Positions 27,401-40,800 are shown, numbered from the stretch's first letter. The stretch: 64,000 nucleotides of DNA from Lingula anatina (GCF_001039355.2 NW_019773736.1:1095175-1159174), one strand, 5' to 3'. Numbers and translations: made by a program. Notes: a model not told the origin generated them from the sequence alone.

Positions 27401-30400
27401 ATTCAACATGATACATAACTACATAACATGTTCATACAAACCCACACCTCCTTTTTATTCCATATAAATTCATATCTATGAGTTAGTTTTTAATGGACAT
27501 ATGCATCCGATTCCTGCATTTATACAATGTTATTTTCATTATTTAGCTTCGATGCGAAAAACTGCCAAACACTTTCAGTCGGTCATTAAAGTGCCTGCTA
27601 ACAGTAAAATATACAAATATCTTAACAGTCTGTTAACAGTTAGTTATACAAATATCTAGATGAAGTAGTCTTGGGTAATAGTTTTCCTCTTACCTCAAAC
27701 AGTCCCAGCAAAGCCTTCCTGATATTCTGGCCATGCTGCCCAGCCAGGTGTCCCAGAATTCCCACCACTGACGCCATCTTGGGAACTTTCTCGGAAGATG
27801 GCATGTCTGATTGGCTGCTGCCATGGTAACAGAAGTCCTTCAGGCCACACATGAGCACCCTGGTGATGATGGTCTGTGGGAAGCAGGAGCTGGTTGGAGG
27901 GCAAGGAAAATAAATATATTGATATACTCTAATCTATATCATCAATAAGATTGTGCATCTTTCCAAGGAGTTGTTTTAACTGATGCTTTAGTGACAGTTA
28001 TCACTCCCTTTGGAACAAGGTATAAGTGAAACAGTCAAGTTTCAATAACTATCCCAAGTGAGAATCCCTCACCAACACCCAATGACCTTCGGGCATTCAG
28101 CCTGATGATGATGCCTTTGTAAGAAGAACTAAGTGTCTATGTTTCACTAGTTTCACTAATATTTTGTTCCAAAATAATGGATAACAATCACTAAAACACC
28201 AGCTACTAAAATGTCAGTTTATACTTTTTTTCTTTCTAATGCATTACCAAGCTCACCTGTAATTGCCATTTCTTCTTATTATTTTTACTAGTATTTTTTT
28301 AGGAGTTTTTGTAATTAGCCCATGAAAAACATTAAGAGTTCTGCCTGTGAAATTTACTCACCCAAGATGAGCCACAACCCAGTCAAAGTGTGGAGAATAC
28401 TTGACAGAAGCCTCTAGTAATGCACTGACACAAACATCTGCTGATCCACTGATCCTAATAAAATAAAACAAGTTGATGTTCTAGAAAAATATGAAATAAA
28501 TTGCACAAATGAAAAATTACAAAAATAAATAAATAAATAAATAAAATAAATAAATAAGCGATTGTGTTTAAACAAATGACATATGATCATAAGGTTATAT
28601 AGCTGTTTGAATAAAAGAATAAGAGTATGTAGCATTCCACAAGCAAAAAATTAGGTTCATAATCACTGAAATCTGCAAAATTCTTAAACGAATACTTACA
28701 TAGCAGCAAAACATTCAGATGCCAGTTCCATAAGGGTCTTGGTAGCCAGGCATGTCATCCACAGCTGTAATAATTCATTGAGACTGGCAGAGTGGGGCAC
28801 AGCCCTCCTCTCAGAGTACTTGCTGCTTATCTGACCCAATAGGTTGATGGACCACTGAAATTAGCAATGATCACATTAGGCTTTTTTAATCTACTTACTT
28901 CACTTAAATCTGAGATATTCATGTGCAGGCAAAAACATTGCTGGAAAAGGAAGACAACTGGCTCCAATGGGTCACTGAAATAAATATGATAGAAAATAAA
29001 AAGGAGTTTAATGTTTGGAGTGAAATCAGACATGAGTCCAGGTTAAAAAAAACTGAACATTTATGGAAACTCAGACAAGACAAATCTCAGGAACCATCAG
29101 AACTGAATTAAAAAAAAAACAAAAAAAAAAAACGGATTTCCGGGTGTCTGCGGAAAAAGCTCATGTCTAAAAATTCATTTAAAGAAGATTTAATACTAGT
29201 GTTACTTTGTATTTATTATTCTCCTCTCTGAACATGACAAACTCAAACAATTTCCAAATACCCCAAACATTATAAAATCATATTTAATCAAATTTCATAA
29301 ATTGAATTTAAAAAACATTTTAAAAATTGATATTCTGGAGACCTTACACCAAAGACAACTTGGGTAACTACAGAAGTACTGTTAGGCCCTATTCAGAACA
29401 GGGGACTAACTAGTCTGAAGGTCAAACATGGCAACCCACTACAAAGCTTGCCATCTAGTCTGCTAATAGACACTGAATAGAAATCCTGTGGGGAAGTATT
29501 CAAGTGGGTCGGCCATATTTGACCCTCGGAGTAGTTAGTCCCCTATTCTATTACCCTGTTCTCCCTTATTACCTGTGATATGATGGGTGCCCAGGCCTCT
29601 GGGTTAGTTCTGATAAATGTGACCAGCACACTGCAGGCATCCTGTATGACAGCATCTAGGTTAGGCATGCTGGTATCTAAGAAATAAACAGGAGCAGGAA
29701 TTTTGAAATTCTTCATTCATTACAGTTTTAATGTTAATGTTTGTTTTAATGTTAATAAGCTTACATACTCCCTCCCCATTCCCCCACCCCAACTCAAAAA
29801 CACTCAAAAAATCATAATGATACATATTAATCTTTTTGCAATTAAACAGGAGCAGATTTGTTGTAGAACAGTTTCATTGGCTATATGTTTTTAATAAACA
29901 AACAGTTTCCTTTCTCAAAAACTAAACAAAAAATTAAATGAGAATTTCAAGGCAGCCAATATTGCTGGCACTCAGATTCATCAGGGAAACGAGGCCTGCA
30001 ATAATGTGCTGATTCAGTCTTTATTTTAGCTGTGGACTTATACTGGTTTTATAATACCTGGCAAACACTCACAAGCTAGCAGACTTGGTGATAAAACCTA
30101 AAAAGTTTGCCAAATCTTCACTTAAGAAGACAGCTTTTAAAATTGACTCGAATATACGTATAAGGACACTCCACCTGATACATTGGACCCTATCTCTAGG
30201 TGCAGTATGTGTGTGTTGACAGCATCATCAAACACAGTACACAGGTGCTCCAGGACGGCGTGTCTGGCAGAGGGAAGTGTTTTCAGGAGGAACAGAGCAG
30301 ACTTGGCCAGCTCTTCACTGCTCACCTTGTTACGGAAGGTAGAAGACCCCTGAATGAAGTTCTTCACCTCTGTTTTGATGTCCTGAAATTCACTTTATGC

Positions 30401-31112
30401 TTTATTTAATTATGAAGCAGCATACAGATTGTTTCCATTTAATTTTGGTGAGACATACTAGAGGTTCTGTAGCATGAAACACTTATATTTCATTGACTGG
30501 TACTAAAACAAATGCCTACATCAAGAAGAATGGGGGGGGGGGGGGTGAACTACAATTAATTTAGGAAGTATTTTGAGGCAGAGGGCGAGTCCTCGTCTTT
30601 CACGTATTTTGCTGATCTACTGAATGCCCCGATTTTTGCGTGCTTTGAAAATATATCAGAAAGCTCACTAAAAGCACATGTACCACATGTACACTACATG
30701 TAAGTTACCCAGTACATGTACCCCAGGAATAACACTGTGTTTGAGATATAATTGCAGAATTGCGTCTTTGTAAACTAAGAGATGATGTAGATTTATGATT
30801 GGTAAATTTGTTATGATTTGTAGCGTGTTAATGCTTCGCGTATCAAACAAGTTCCCTCAATTTTCGGCCTGAAGCGGCAGGCACTTACTGCAGGCATGCA
30901 AGGCCGAAAACTTCACTAAGAAAAACTGAGGCATAGCTTTGGAACAACCCTCTACTATTCCGTTAAGCAAACATGGAAAATGCATAAAGATTTAACTTCA
31001 GATACATCTTTTTAAACCTCAGGTAATATGTTAGCCTTAAAACTACAGCGGATCTTCGACAATTTACCTGGGAAGTGAATGGGAAAGCGTGACCGTCGCT
31101 TGCCGCGGCCAT
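21460..31112 (-). CDS. INTS5: Integrator complex subunit 5 (INTS5)
   Basis: 21 coding exons join in frame to 957 aa (human about 1019): 31068-31112, 30175-30382, 29573-29676, 28700-28854, 28362-28454, 27694-27889, 27273-27390, 26906-26981, 26484-26584, 25965-26026, 25562-25701, 25154-25262, 24785-24972, 24355-24548, 24022-24140, 23575-23781, 23075-23349, 22615-22685, 22340-22488, 21966-22119, 21460-21569. Family landmarks in order: [93 protein letters not shown]-type [14 protein letters not shown], and the C-terminal [13 protein letters not shown]5 is a helical scaffold of the Integrator complex, which acts on RNA polymerase II transcripts in the nucleus. The start [10 protein letters not shown] is the first ATG of a 45-bp exon. 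It lies head to head with mitoguardin. Identity is by recognised motifs; the alignment was made by eye. Confidence 0.95.
21656..21790. repeat. Minisatellite in last INTS5 intron
   Basis: About five imperfect units of 25-30 bp built on CTAACACACTGCAAATATG. It lies between the INTS5 exons 21460-21569 and 21966-22119. A similar CACACCTAACACA motif appears in a mitoguardin intron near 43140-43200. Confidence 0.8.
22960..23074. repeat. C/A-rich minisatellite abutting INTS5 splice donor
   Basis: Imperfect repeats of CTCAAACCCACACCCACC run up to the exon boundary at 23075. On the gene strand the donor GTGGGTGTGAGTTTGA is itself the first repeat unit, so the 5' splice site consensus is embedded in the array. 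Confidence 0.75.
29400..29544. mobile_element. MITE in INTS5 intron, AGGGGACTAACTA ends
   Basis: A 145-bp element with imperfect inverted ends. The left begins AGGGGACTAACTAGTC and continues GGTCAAACATGGC; the right end as reverse complement is AGGGGACTAACTACTC then GGTCAAATATGGC. It has no coding capacity. It sits only about 28 bp past the donor of the INTS5 exon at 29573-29676. The target duplication is not clear. Confidence 0.6.
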
Positions 31113-31951
31113 TGTTTTGAAGCGAATTTGAACTGTAGTTGCGAAGGCGACTCTGTTTTCTAAATCATTGATGTTCCATCCAAAGCATGCAAATATTTTT
31201 CAATTTTAATTTTGTTTAATAATGAAGAAAAATAGGCTTTGTTAAAACTTTTATTTTTAAAATAACAATAAAGCAGATACGAAACATTTGTGCAATATCT
31301 TCTAACTCTATATTCTGAAGGCCGTTTTGAAGGTCATGCTGCATTCTCAGAAAATGTGATAACGTTTATGTGCCCGAGATAGTTGAAACGAAACTCCTGT
31401 CAATTACCAAAATTATTTATAGCTGAAACATTACAGTATGTGACATAATTACCAAGGAAGTGTAAGTTTGCATTGAAACTTTGTAAGAGTGTAATTTTTG
31501 TACTGATCATCCTGTTGACAACACTTTGCTTTCCACTTGAAGTTATAGCAGAGATGCACAAAATCGGTGATTGATTATCGATATTGAGCATGTGATGTCA
31601 TTTTATGACTACTCAAGACAGGATGTCATTATATTCAAATGGAGAAGTTGTCTGTGAAACTTTATATCTGACATCATGTTGGCTAAGCACACATCAAAAT
31701 ACCAAATTTCCTTTAATGTAACCTATTGCACGCATGTTTTATTATTTTTCATTTTGATATAATACCCAGAAAAGGTATATTTCATGCTGGAATATCTCAA
31801 GTTTTCAAATGCCATTCTGTTGTCCTTCATTGTGTTGTGATATCAACTACAAATGGTCAACATCGGTATATTTTATTAGGCAATTTATTTGAAGCTGCAA
31901 ATTTGATTAATTAAACTGCATTACATTAACTACTTTCTTCTTTGTTTTTAG
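31113..31951. promoter_or_regulatory. Divergent INTS5 / mitoguardin promoter region (copy 1)
   Basis: Only 855 bp separate the INTS5 ATG (minus strand) from the first mitoguardin ATG (plus strand), and the mitoguardin exon opens at an acceptor (tttttag) at 31952. So at least one upstream mitoguardin exon and both start sites must lie in or near this interval. It is repeated at 37024-37870 with a few percent divergence. I could not place a TATA box or start site. Confidence 0.55.
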
Positions 31952-31967
31952 AATCCCCAATCTCAGC

Positions 31968-33756
31968 ATGCCTAACTTCAGTAACCTCAAGCTGAGTGGG
32001 ATCAGCCTCCCAGTGAGGGTAACGGTAATCTCGGTAACCCTGGGGGTGGCCTTGATGGGGATTTTGGCAGCTTATTTCCGTCGTAGAAAGCGGCCATCAC
32101 CTCCAAGAAGGCCCAGTGGTGTTCTGGAGAAGAAAGCGGTACCAGCACCAGTGCTCAGTCCCAATGGAGGTGAGGAGAGTGCCCAAATTTATTTACTGTT
32201 ATCTGTTGCTGTGCTACGCAATTATCTACATAACATAATAGCAGTAAGTCATTCCCTGGTGCATTGCCAGGGCCATTCTATAGTGTTTGTATTTTGTTTT
32301 AAATATGATTTTAATTCTTTGTATGAAATTTCAATGAATCGAAATGTACTGTATATATGTATTAGCACAGTTGATTGGTATTCTTCTTTTAGATCTTCCC
32401 AATAAATCAGCCATCGCAATTGTCAAGAGAAGCCAGTCCCCGAGATCTTTGGTGAGAGACAAGTCCAACTCCATGTCCAGCCTGGGAGGTGCCTCCACCA
32501 GTACACACTCCACTATTTGTAACACCCCAGTCCCTGTGGACACCAGCTCTATGTCAGCACAGGACCTCTGTCAGATTGGTGAGTAGATCATCAAATACAA
32601 GTCTTCTTCTTGATGTGGTGAGGAGATAGATAATCAAATAGAAGTCTTATTCTTTATGTTTGAAATGTGTGGATTTTGTTTATAGAAAAAGTAAATTTCA
32701 CTTTATTAGCTTTCAAGGAAAAAATATTTTTGTTTGTTGTGACAGAAAATATTTGCGTAAGATTTCGTTTTGATACAATTTTGCAAAAGATCATGAATAA
32801 ACAGCATTGGTTTTAACTATTTTTCACTAAGTAAACCCTGTAAGGTAGAGCTTAGAGCTTGAATAGAGTGACAGCTGTTGGTTGGACAAAATGAGTAAAA
32901 ACTAAGTGGACAGGTGGGTGGTGTCTGTGTTTGAATAATAGTTTGAGTATCACCTGTTTCCCTGCAGCTAGCTCTGTAGCCCTGATTGAGAGTACATCTA
33001 GGTTGTATCTCCGAATCATGGGACTCGAGAGCTAAACCACTGAAGAGGATTGGCTGCTGGCTTTAAGTCAATTTAATGGGTGGGTGCACTGGAGAAGTGG
33101 GTGGTGCCTCTTTTTGAATAATGGTTTGAGTGGCACCCTGTTGCCCTGAAATTATCTCTGTAGCCTTGGTTGACAGTGCACGTACAAGGTGTTATCTTTG
33201 AATCTTGGTGTGAGGTACAACTCGAGATTTGTCAGATGTTTCTTGTAAGGAAAGGATCAGCTGCTGGCTACTTGTACAGGGTTATGGCCCCTGTCATCAA
33301 TATTGGGGATGATACATCACCTTAACATCTTACTCATAAACAAAATACAACCGCGTGATGTTGGCTTAACTTAGTAGTTGGAACACCTTCAGAAGTGACT
33401 GATGCCGAATTTGCTGAATTTATGTGAATATGAATGTGATTATTATTGATAGTGTCAAGTGTTTTAACACAACTGGTATGGGTTGTTTTTGTTGAATTAA
33501 GTCTTTTTTATTATTATTAGTTAGTTTTGGAATAGAGAAAATAAGTTTTAATGCATCAGGGAGGTAATATGTTGAAAGCAACGCAGGTGAGTTTTAGTGA
33601 TTTAGTGATATGTTTTTCTTTTATTCAAAACACATCTTTTACCTGACATGTTTAGTATATGCCAGTTTTTGGAGATTCAGTAGTTTAAGTACTTCATTTC
33701 AACATTATATTTTTGTCATGATACCAAATAGAAGTTCAATTTTGTTTCATTTTCAG

Positions 33757-33804
<48 letters not shown>

Positions 33805-33919
33805 CTATTCTATAGGCATGGAGTCCCTATCTTCAGCAATCCGAGTTTGGGAAGATGCCCTAGAAAAATTGGATGTCGACCAACAAGTGGACGATGTTGA
33901 CGGGAATCAAGAACATATA
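31968..33919 (+). pseudogene. MIGA: Extra copy of mitoguardin exons 1-3
   Basis: Three exons with intact splice sites: 31968-32169 (coding part; the exon opens at 31952), 32393-32578 and 33816-33919. They encode the same N-terminus as 37887-39787 apart from three residues seen (RPSPP for RSSPP, SAIAIVK for SASAIVT). The next downstream mitoguardin exon is the second copy of exon 1. Its acceptor, joined after this exon 3, would read AAT CCC CAA TCT CAG CAT GCC TAA and stop. The two sets therefore cannot make one longer protein, and the copy looks allelic or non-functional as placed. Confidence 0.82.
33760..33802. repeat. (ATT)n microsatellite
   Basis: About 14 ATT units just before the acceptor of mitoguardin exon 3 in copy 1. 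The matching place in copy 2 (near 39650) has only a few broken units. Confidence 0.9.
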
Positions 33920-34333
33920 GTGAGTTATGTCATTGTATTTCTAGTGGGGTTATCTAAATGTATTCTAAAGTCTAGATGAGAATGGGAAGAAAAAAGGTAT
34001 TAGGAAGCAGCAGGTACTATCAAGAAGATGCATGTAGTAATTGATTTTGTGTAATACCTCCTATTCATTCCAAGTGAGGTACCTTGTATTTTTTTTTTTT
34101 TTTTTTTAATATATTGTGTGACTTGTATTTAAATAATAAATTCAACAAGTAATTTCAGATCTTTCAATCAAAATGAACTGTTGAAACTATTAAATACAGT
34201 GTTTAAAGATCTTGAAGAAAGAGGAATGTAGCCGAGTATCACAGAACAAAATCAACTATATATCATGAGAATCAGCTTCTTTATTCCTTCTTAAGTCCTG
34301 TACATGCATATTAACGTGGCATTGCGAATAATG

Positions 34334-34462
34334 ACAAAGAATAGTGTTGGACGGGGACTTTATACTACCCGCTCATGTGACTGCCAAAAGACGTGACATG
34401 TGACTTACAAAGAATAGTATTGAGCGGGGACTTTATACTACCCGCTCACGTGACTGCCAAAA
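34334..34462. repeat. Twin 56-bp repeats with GC-rich hairpin (copy 1)
   Basis: Two direct repeats, 34334-34389 and 34407-34462, each ACAAAGAATAGT...GGGGACTTTATACTACCCGCTCA...GTGACTGCCAAAA. The second unit contains GAGCGGG...CCCGCTC, a 7-bp stem around 12 nt, followed by CACGTG. It lies in mitoguardin intron 3 and is also present in the second duplication copy. Confidence 0.75.
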
Positions 34463-35574
34463 TTGCGGGAATGCTGGAAAAAAACATCAAATACAAGTAC
34501 ATGGATGGGTCAAGCAATAGTTCTTGAGTAGGACAAAATGGCTCTTCATCCTACCAGTAGGTAAATCCATTTTGGCAGGAAAATCCTGTGGAGTGGCCCT
34601 TTGACATATCATTTTCACCTGTGTACACCTGCCAACTTGTAGCTGCAGGGTTAGGGCCATCACATCTTTATATTTATAGATATCTTTTGTTGTTAAATTA
34701 TGCAATCAACAACTAACAGATATCAAAGAGATCAATAGTCAAAACACATCAGAACATATCTCTGGCAAGTTGGTAACCATAATTGCCCTGAAGCTACCTG
34801 GCTTGATAGTCATGAGGATATGTCTGATGAAAACCCTAGAGAAGGGTCAACCAAGGATGAAGGAGATGTGACATGAAGATAAACTGGTTTATAATGTTTT
34901 TTCTGTCACGTCTATACTTTTTACCACTTATTAAGCTGCCTTGTATTTAATTAAGTTCTTCCTTTGTATGGATTTTATGGGTGAGACTAGAAAACTTCTA
35001 ATATTTTGGTAAACCACTTAGGACAAGCAGGGTTTTGAGGGTTGTTGCACTTTTGTTATTATTATTTTTTTAATATTTTACTTTGATATATGTCTGCTAC
35101 ATACAAACTGCCAGAGTCAAAGTCTACTAAAAAGATGGGAGAGGGTGGTGAGTTATTGGACACCTGTGACAGGATTTTGTGGTTTCAACTTGCCATCAGA
35201 GAGAAATAAATTAAGAAAGAAAAAATAAAAGGAAGACGTAGGAGAAGTGCCAGTGTGTTTGTATTCATGCACATACATGCATTCACGCATGCACATACAC
35301 ATTATCCACAAGGTTTTTTTATGTTAAAATATTAGGAAAAGAAGAACTTATGATTAGGAAGTAAATGCTTTTTCTCAGTCTCGGGTACAATTTTTGCTGA
35401 AGATTCCATCAAAGCTGTTGCCTTGATTCAGTATCTACATGTGGAAAAAACCTGTTATGAATATTTCATTCTCTTTCCTCATATATTCTAAAACATTAAA
35501 ATATTAAAGGTACATTGGAGTGTTTTTGGAATTCCCAGTAATGCATATAAACAACTTTACTAGTTTCTTATATG

Positions 35575-35575
35575 N
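35575..35575. other. Single N at second duplication junction
   Basis: The homology of copy 1 to copy 2 stops on this base. Like the N at 9330 it looks like a scaffold join. Confidence 0.8.
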
Positions 35576-36116
35576 GCCCCATATTACAAAGTCAGGAAAA
35601 AATAAACCAGAAAGGGACTTAAGTTGATCTTTGAACATAATTAAACATATGATATGGACTTGTTCAGATTTAAAAAAAAAAAAAAAAAAAAAAACATTTA
35701 CACTGTTTCAAGTTATTGCGTTTATTTTGAAATGTTGACTAGTTTGTGATTATTATAGTTGTTTTTTGTTTTTTTTTCTTTTTTTTTATGGGAAAAGGAG
35801 GATGTTAAGGGATGCTCCCTCTTATTGATACTTGTTATATAATAAACGCTCCCAGAGCACTTCAGGTTCAGTTATATCCACGTGTTTGACTTATTCCATT
35901 AACAACAACCTCTCCTCTCTCAGGTGCACTGATTCAGTCTTTATTTTATTTGTGGACTTAAACACCTAATAACCATACTGGTTTAATAATACCTGGCAAA
36001 CACTCACAATCTAGAAGACTTGGTGATGAAACTTTGGTGATGAAATTTCCCCAAATCTTCATTGAAGAAGGCAGCTTATAAAAATGACTAGAATAACTAG
36101 AATAAGGCTTCTCTAC

Positions 36117-37023
36117 CTGATACATTGGACCCTATCTCTAGGTGCAGTATGTGTGTGTTGACAGCATCATCAAACACAGTACACAGGTGCTCCAGGACAG
36201 CGTGTCTGGCAGAGGGAAGTGTCTTCAAGAGGAACAGCGCAGACTTGGCCAGCTCCTCACTGCTCACCTTGTTACGGAAGGTAGAAGACCCCTGAATGAA
36301 GTTCTTCACCTCTGTTTTGATGTCCTGAAATTAATTCTATGCTTTATTTAATTATGAAGCAGCATAAGGATTGTTTCCATTAAATTTTGTTGAGGTTCTG
36401 TAACACTTATATTTCATTAACTGGTACTAGAACAAATGTCTCATCAAGGAGGGAGGGGGGGGGGGGTGAACTACAATTAAGAAGTATCTTGAAACAGAAG
36501 GCGAGTCCCCGTCTTTCACGTATTTTGCTGATCTACTGAATGTCCTGATTTTTGCGTGCATAAAAAATACATCAGAAAGCTCACTAAAAGCACATGTACC
36601 GTATGTACATGTAAGGTACCGAGTACATGTACCCCAAGAATAACACTGTGTTTGAGTTATATTGTATCTTTGTAAAGAGATGATGTAGATTTATGATTAA
36701 TAAATTTCTTATCATTTGTAGCGTGTTAATGCATCGCGTATCAAACAAGTGGCCTTAATTTTCGGCCTGAAGCGCTAGACACTTACTGCGGATAAGTAGC
36801 ATGTAAGGCCGAAAACTGACTTTTCTAAGAAAAATTGAGGCATAGCATTAGAACAACCCTCTACTATTCCGTTAAGCGAACATGGAAAAAATGCGTAAAG
36901 ATTTAACTTCAGATACATCTTTTTAAATCTCAGGTAATATTTTAGCCTTAAAACTACAGCGGATCTTCGACAATTTACCTGAGAAGTGAATGGGAAAGCG
37001 TGACCGTCGCTTGCCGCGGCCAT
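36117..37023 (-). pseudogene. INTS5: Extra copy of INTS5 exons 1-2
   Basis: A second copy of the first two INTS5 coding exons, 36979-37023 ([10 protein letters not shown]...) and 36324-36117. Splice sites are intact and the encoded peptide is identical to that of 31068-31112 and 30175-30382. I count five differences in the 208-bp exon, all silent. No further INTS5 exon follows on this side before the N at 35575, so as placed the copy is an orphan 5' part. The pattern fits an alternate allele joined in tandem better than an evolving duplicate. Confidence 0.85.
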
Positions 37024-37870
37024 TGTTTTGAAGTGGAATTGAATTGTAGTTGCGAAGGCGATTCTGTTTTCTTAATCATTGATGTTTCATCCAAAACATG
37101 CAAATATTTTTTCAATTTTTAATTTTATTTAATATTGAAAAGAAATAGGCTTTATTAAAACTTTTATTTTTAAAATAACAATAAAGCAGATACGAAACAA
37201 TATCTACAATTTCTTCTAACTCTATTTTCTGAAGGCCGTTTTGAAGGTTACGCTGCATTCTCAGAAAATGTGATAACGTTTATGTGCCCGAGATAGTTGA
37301 AACGAAACTCCCGTCAATTACCAACATTATTTATTGCTGAAACAGTACAGTATGTGACATAATTGCTAAGGAAGTGTAAGTTTGCATTGAAACTTTGTAA
37401 GAGTGTAATTTTTGTTCTGATCATCCTGCTGAATTTAAGAAATTTGCTTTCCACTTGAAGTTATAGCAGAGATGCACAAAATCGGTGATTGATTATAGAT
37501 ATTTAGGATGTGATGTCATTTTAAGTCCACTCAGGACAGGATGTCATTATATTCAAATGGAGAAGTTGTCTTTATATCTGACATCATGTTGGCTAAGCAC
37601 ACATTTCAAAATGCCAAATTTCCTTTGATGTAAGCTATTGCACACATGTTTTATTTTTATTTTTCGTTTTGATAAAATACCCAAAAAAGGTATATTTCAA
37701 GCTAGAATATCTCAAGTTTTCAAATGCCATTCGATTGTGCTTCATTGTGTTGTGATATCAACTACAAATGGTCAACATGGGTATACATATTTTATTAGGC
37801 AATTTATCTGAAGCTGCAAATTTGCTTGATTAAACTGCATTACATTCACTACCTTCTTCGTTGTTTTTAG
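37024..37870. promoter_or_regulatory. Divergent INTS5 / mitoguardin promoter region (copy 2)
   Basis: The counterpart of 31113-31951. Most of the interval is conserved at base level apart from small indels, such as the loss of an 8-bp block in GTCTGTGAAACTTTATATC. Confidence 0.5.
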
Positions 37871-37886
37871 AATCCCCAATCTCAGC

Positions 37887-40800
37887 ATGCCTAACTTCAG
37901 TAACCTCAAGCTGAGTGGGATCAGCCTCCCAGTGAGGGTAACGGTAATCTCGGTGACCCTGGGGGTGGCTTTGATGGGAATTCTGGCAGCTTATTTTCGT
38001 CGTAGAAAGCGGTCATCACCTCCAAGAAGACCCAGTGGTGTTCTGGAGAAGAAAGCGGTGCCAGCACCAGTGCTCAGTCCCAATGGAGGTGAGGAGATTG
38101 CCCAAATTTATTTACTGTACTACGCAATTATCTACATAACATAATAGCAGCAAGTCACTCGCTGGTGCATTGCTGGGGCCATTCTATAGTGTTTGTATTT
38201 TGTTTTAAATACGATTTTAATTCTTTGTATGAAATTATAATGAATCAAAATGTGCTGTATATATGTATTAGCACAGTTGATTGGTATTCTTCTTTTAGAT
38301 CTTCCCAATAAATCAGCCAGTGCAATTGTCACGAGAAGCCAGTCCCCGAGATCTTTGGTGAGAGACAAGTCCAACTCCATGTCCAGCCTGGGAGGTGCCT
38401 CCACCAGTACACACTCCACTATCTGTAACACCCCAGTCCCTGTAGACACCAGCTCTATGTCAGCACAGGACCTCTGTCAGATTGGTGAGTAGATCAAGTC
38501 TTCTACTTGATGTGATGAGCAGATACATGATCAATACGAAGTCTTCTAGAACTGTATGTTTGATATATGTGGATTTTGTTTATAGAAAAAGTGTTAATTT
38601 CACTTTATTAACTCCCAAGGAAAAAATATCTTTGTGTTTGTTGTCACAGAAAACATTTGCTTAAGATTTCATTTTGATACAATTTTGCAAAATCCATGAA
38701 TAAACAGCATTGGTTTATTTATTATTAGCTCTGTAAGGTAGAGCTTACAGCTTGTATAAAGTCACAGCTATTGGTTAACAAAATAAGTAAAGACTAAGTG
38801 GACAGGTGGGTGGTGCCTACATTTGAATAATAGTTTGAGTATCACCTGTTGCCCTGCAGCTAGCTCTGTAGCCCTGATTGAGAGTGCAACTAGGTTGTAT
38901 CTCCGAATCATGGGACTCGGGAGCTAAACCACTGAAGAGGATTGGCTGCTGGCTTTAAGTCAATTTAATGGCTGGGTGCACTGGAGAAGTGGGTGGTGCC
39001 TATGTTTGATTAATGGTTTGAGTGGCACCCTGGTGCCCTGAAATTCTCTCTGTAGCCCTGGTTGACTGTGCTCGTACAAAGTGTTATCTTTGAATCTTGG
39101 TGTGAGGTACAACTCGAGATTTGTCAGATGTTTCTTGTAAGGAAAGGATCAGCTGCTGGCTACTTGTACAAGGTTATGGCCCCTGTCATCAATATTGGGG
39201 ATGATACATCACCTTAACATCTTACTCATAAACAAAATACAACCGCGTGATGTTTGCTTAACTTAGTAGTTGGAACACCTTCAGAAGTGACTGATGCCGA
39301 ATTTGCTGAATTTATATGAATATGGATGTGATTATTATTATTATTGATACTGCTCAAGTGTTTTAACACTATTGGTATAGGTTGTTTTTGTTGAATTAAG
39401 TGTTTTTTATTATTATTATTAGTTAGTTTTGGAATAGAGAAAATAAGTTCTAATGCATCAGGGTGATACGTTGAAAGCAGCGCAGGTGAGATTTAGTGAT
39501 GTGTTTTTCTTTTATTCAAAACATATTTTACCTGACATGTTTAGTATTTGCCAGTTTTTGGAGATTCATTAGTTTCAGTACTTCATTTCAACATTATATT
39601 TTTGCCATGATACCAAACAGAAGTTCAATTTTGTTTCATTTTCAGTATTTATTACTCTCATTATTATCATATCTATTCTGTAGGTATGGAGTCCCTGTCT
39701 TCAGCAATCCGAGTTTGGGAAGATGCCCTAGAAAAATTGGATGTCGACCAACAAGTGGACGATGTTGATGGGAATCAAGAACACATAGTGAGTTATGTCA
39801 TTGCATTTCTAGTGGGGTTATCTAAATGTATTCTAAAGTCTAGATGAGAATGGGAAGAAAAAGGGTATTAAGAAGCAGCAGGTACTATCAAGAAGATGCA
39901 TGTAGGAATTGATTTTGTGTAATACCTCCTATTCATTCCAAGCGAGGTACCTTGTATTATTTTTTTTTTTTTTTGAAAACATATTGACTTGCATTTAAAT
40001 ACTAAATTCAACAACTTTTAGTTTGCAAGTAATTTCAGATCTTTGAATCAAAATGAAGTGTTGAAACTATTAAATACAGTGTTTAAAGATCTTCAAGAAA
40101 GAGGAATGTAGCCGAGTATCACACAACAAAATCGACTATATATCATAAGGATCAGCTTCTTTATTCCTTCTTAAGTCCTGTACATGCATATTAACGTCGC
40201 ATTGCGAATAATGACAAAGAATAGTGTTGGACGGGGACTTTATACTACCCGCTCATGTGACTGCCAAAAGACGTGACATGTGACTTACAAAGAATATTAT
40301 TGAGCGGGGACTTTATACTACCCGCTCACGTGACTGCCAAAAGTGCGGGAATGCTGGAAAAAAACATCAAATACAAGTACATGGATGGGTCAAGCAATAG
40401 TTCTTGAGTAGGACAAAATGGCTCTTCATCCTACCAGTAGGTAAATCCATTTTGGCAGGAAAATCCTGGAGTGGCCCTTTGACATATCATTTTCACCTGT
40501 GTACACCTGCCAACTTGTAGCTGCAGAGTTAGGGCCATCACATCTTTATATTTATAGATATCTTTTGTTGTTAAATTATGCAATCAACGACTAACAGATA
40601 TCAAAGAGATCAATAGTCAAAACACATCAGAACATATCTCTGGCAAGTTGGTAACCATAATTGCCCTGAAGCTACCTGGCTTGATAGTCATGAGGATATG
40701 TCTGATGAAAACCCTAGAGAAGGGTCAACCAAGGATGAAGGAGATGTGACATGAAGATAAACTGGTTTATAATGTTTTTTTCTATCACGTCTATACTTTT

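Larger units (their letters stand above)
30008..35574. repeat. Tandem duplication over INTS5/MIGA, copy 1
   Basis: About 5.5 kb repeated at about 35925-41429. It carries INTS5 exons 1-2, the shared promoter, mitoguardin exons 1-3 and part of mitoguardin intron 3. The right end stops exactly at the N at 35575, mid-sequence (ACTAGTTTCTTATATG). Confidence 0.9.

Noticed and set aside
31968-33919. Two functional mitoguardin genes in tandem
   Set aside because: Only exons 1-3 are duplicated, the junction carries an N, and exons 4-11 exist once, so a second full gene is not supported.
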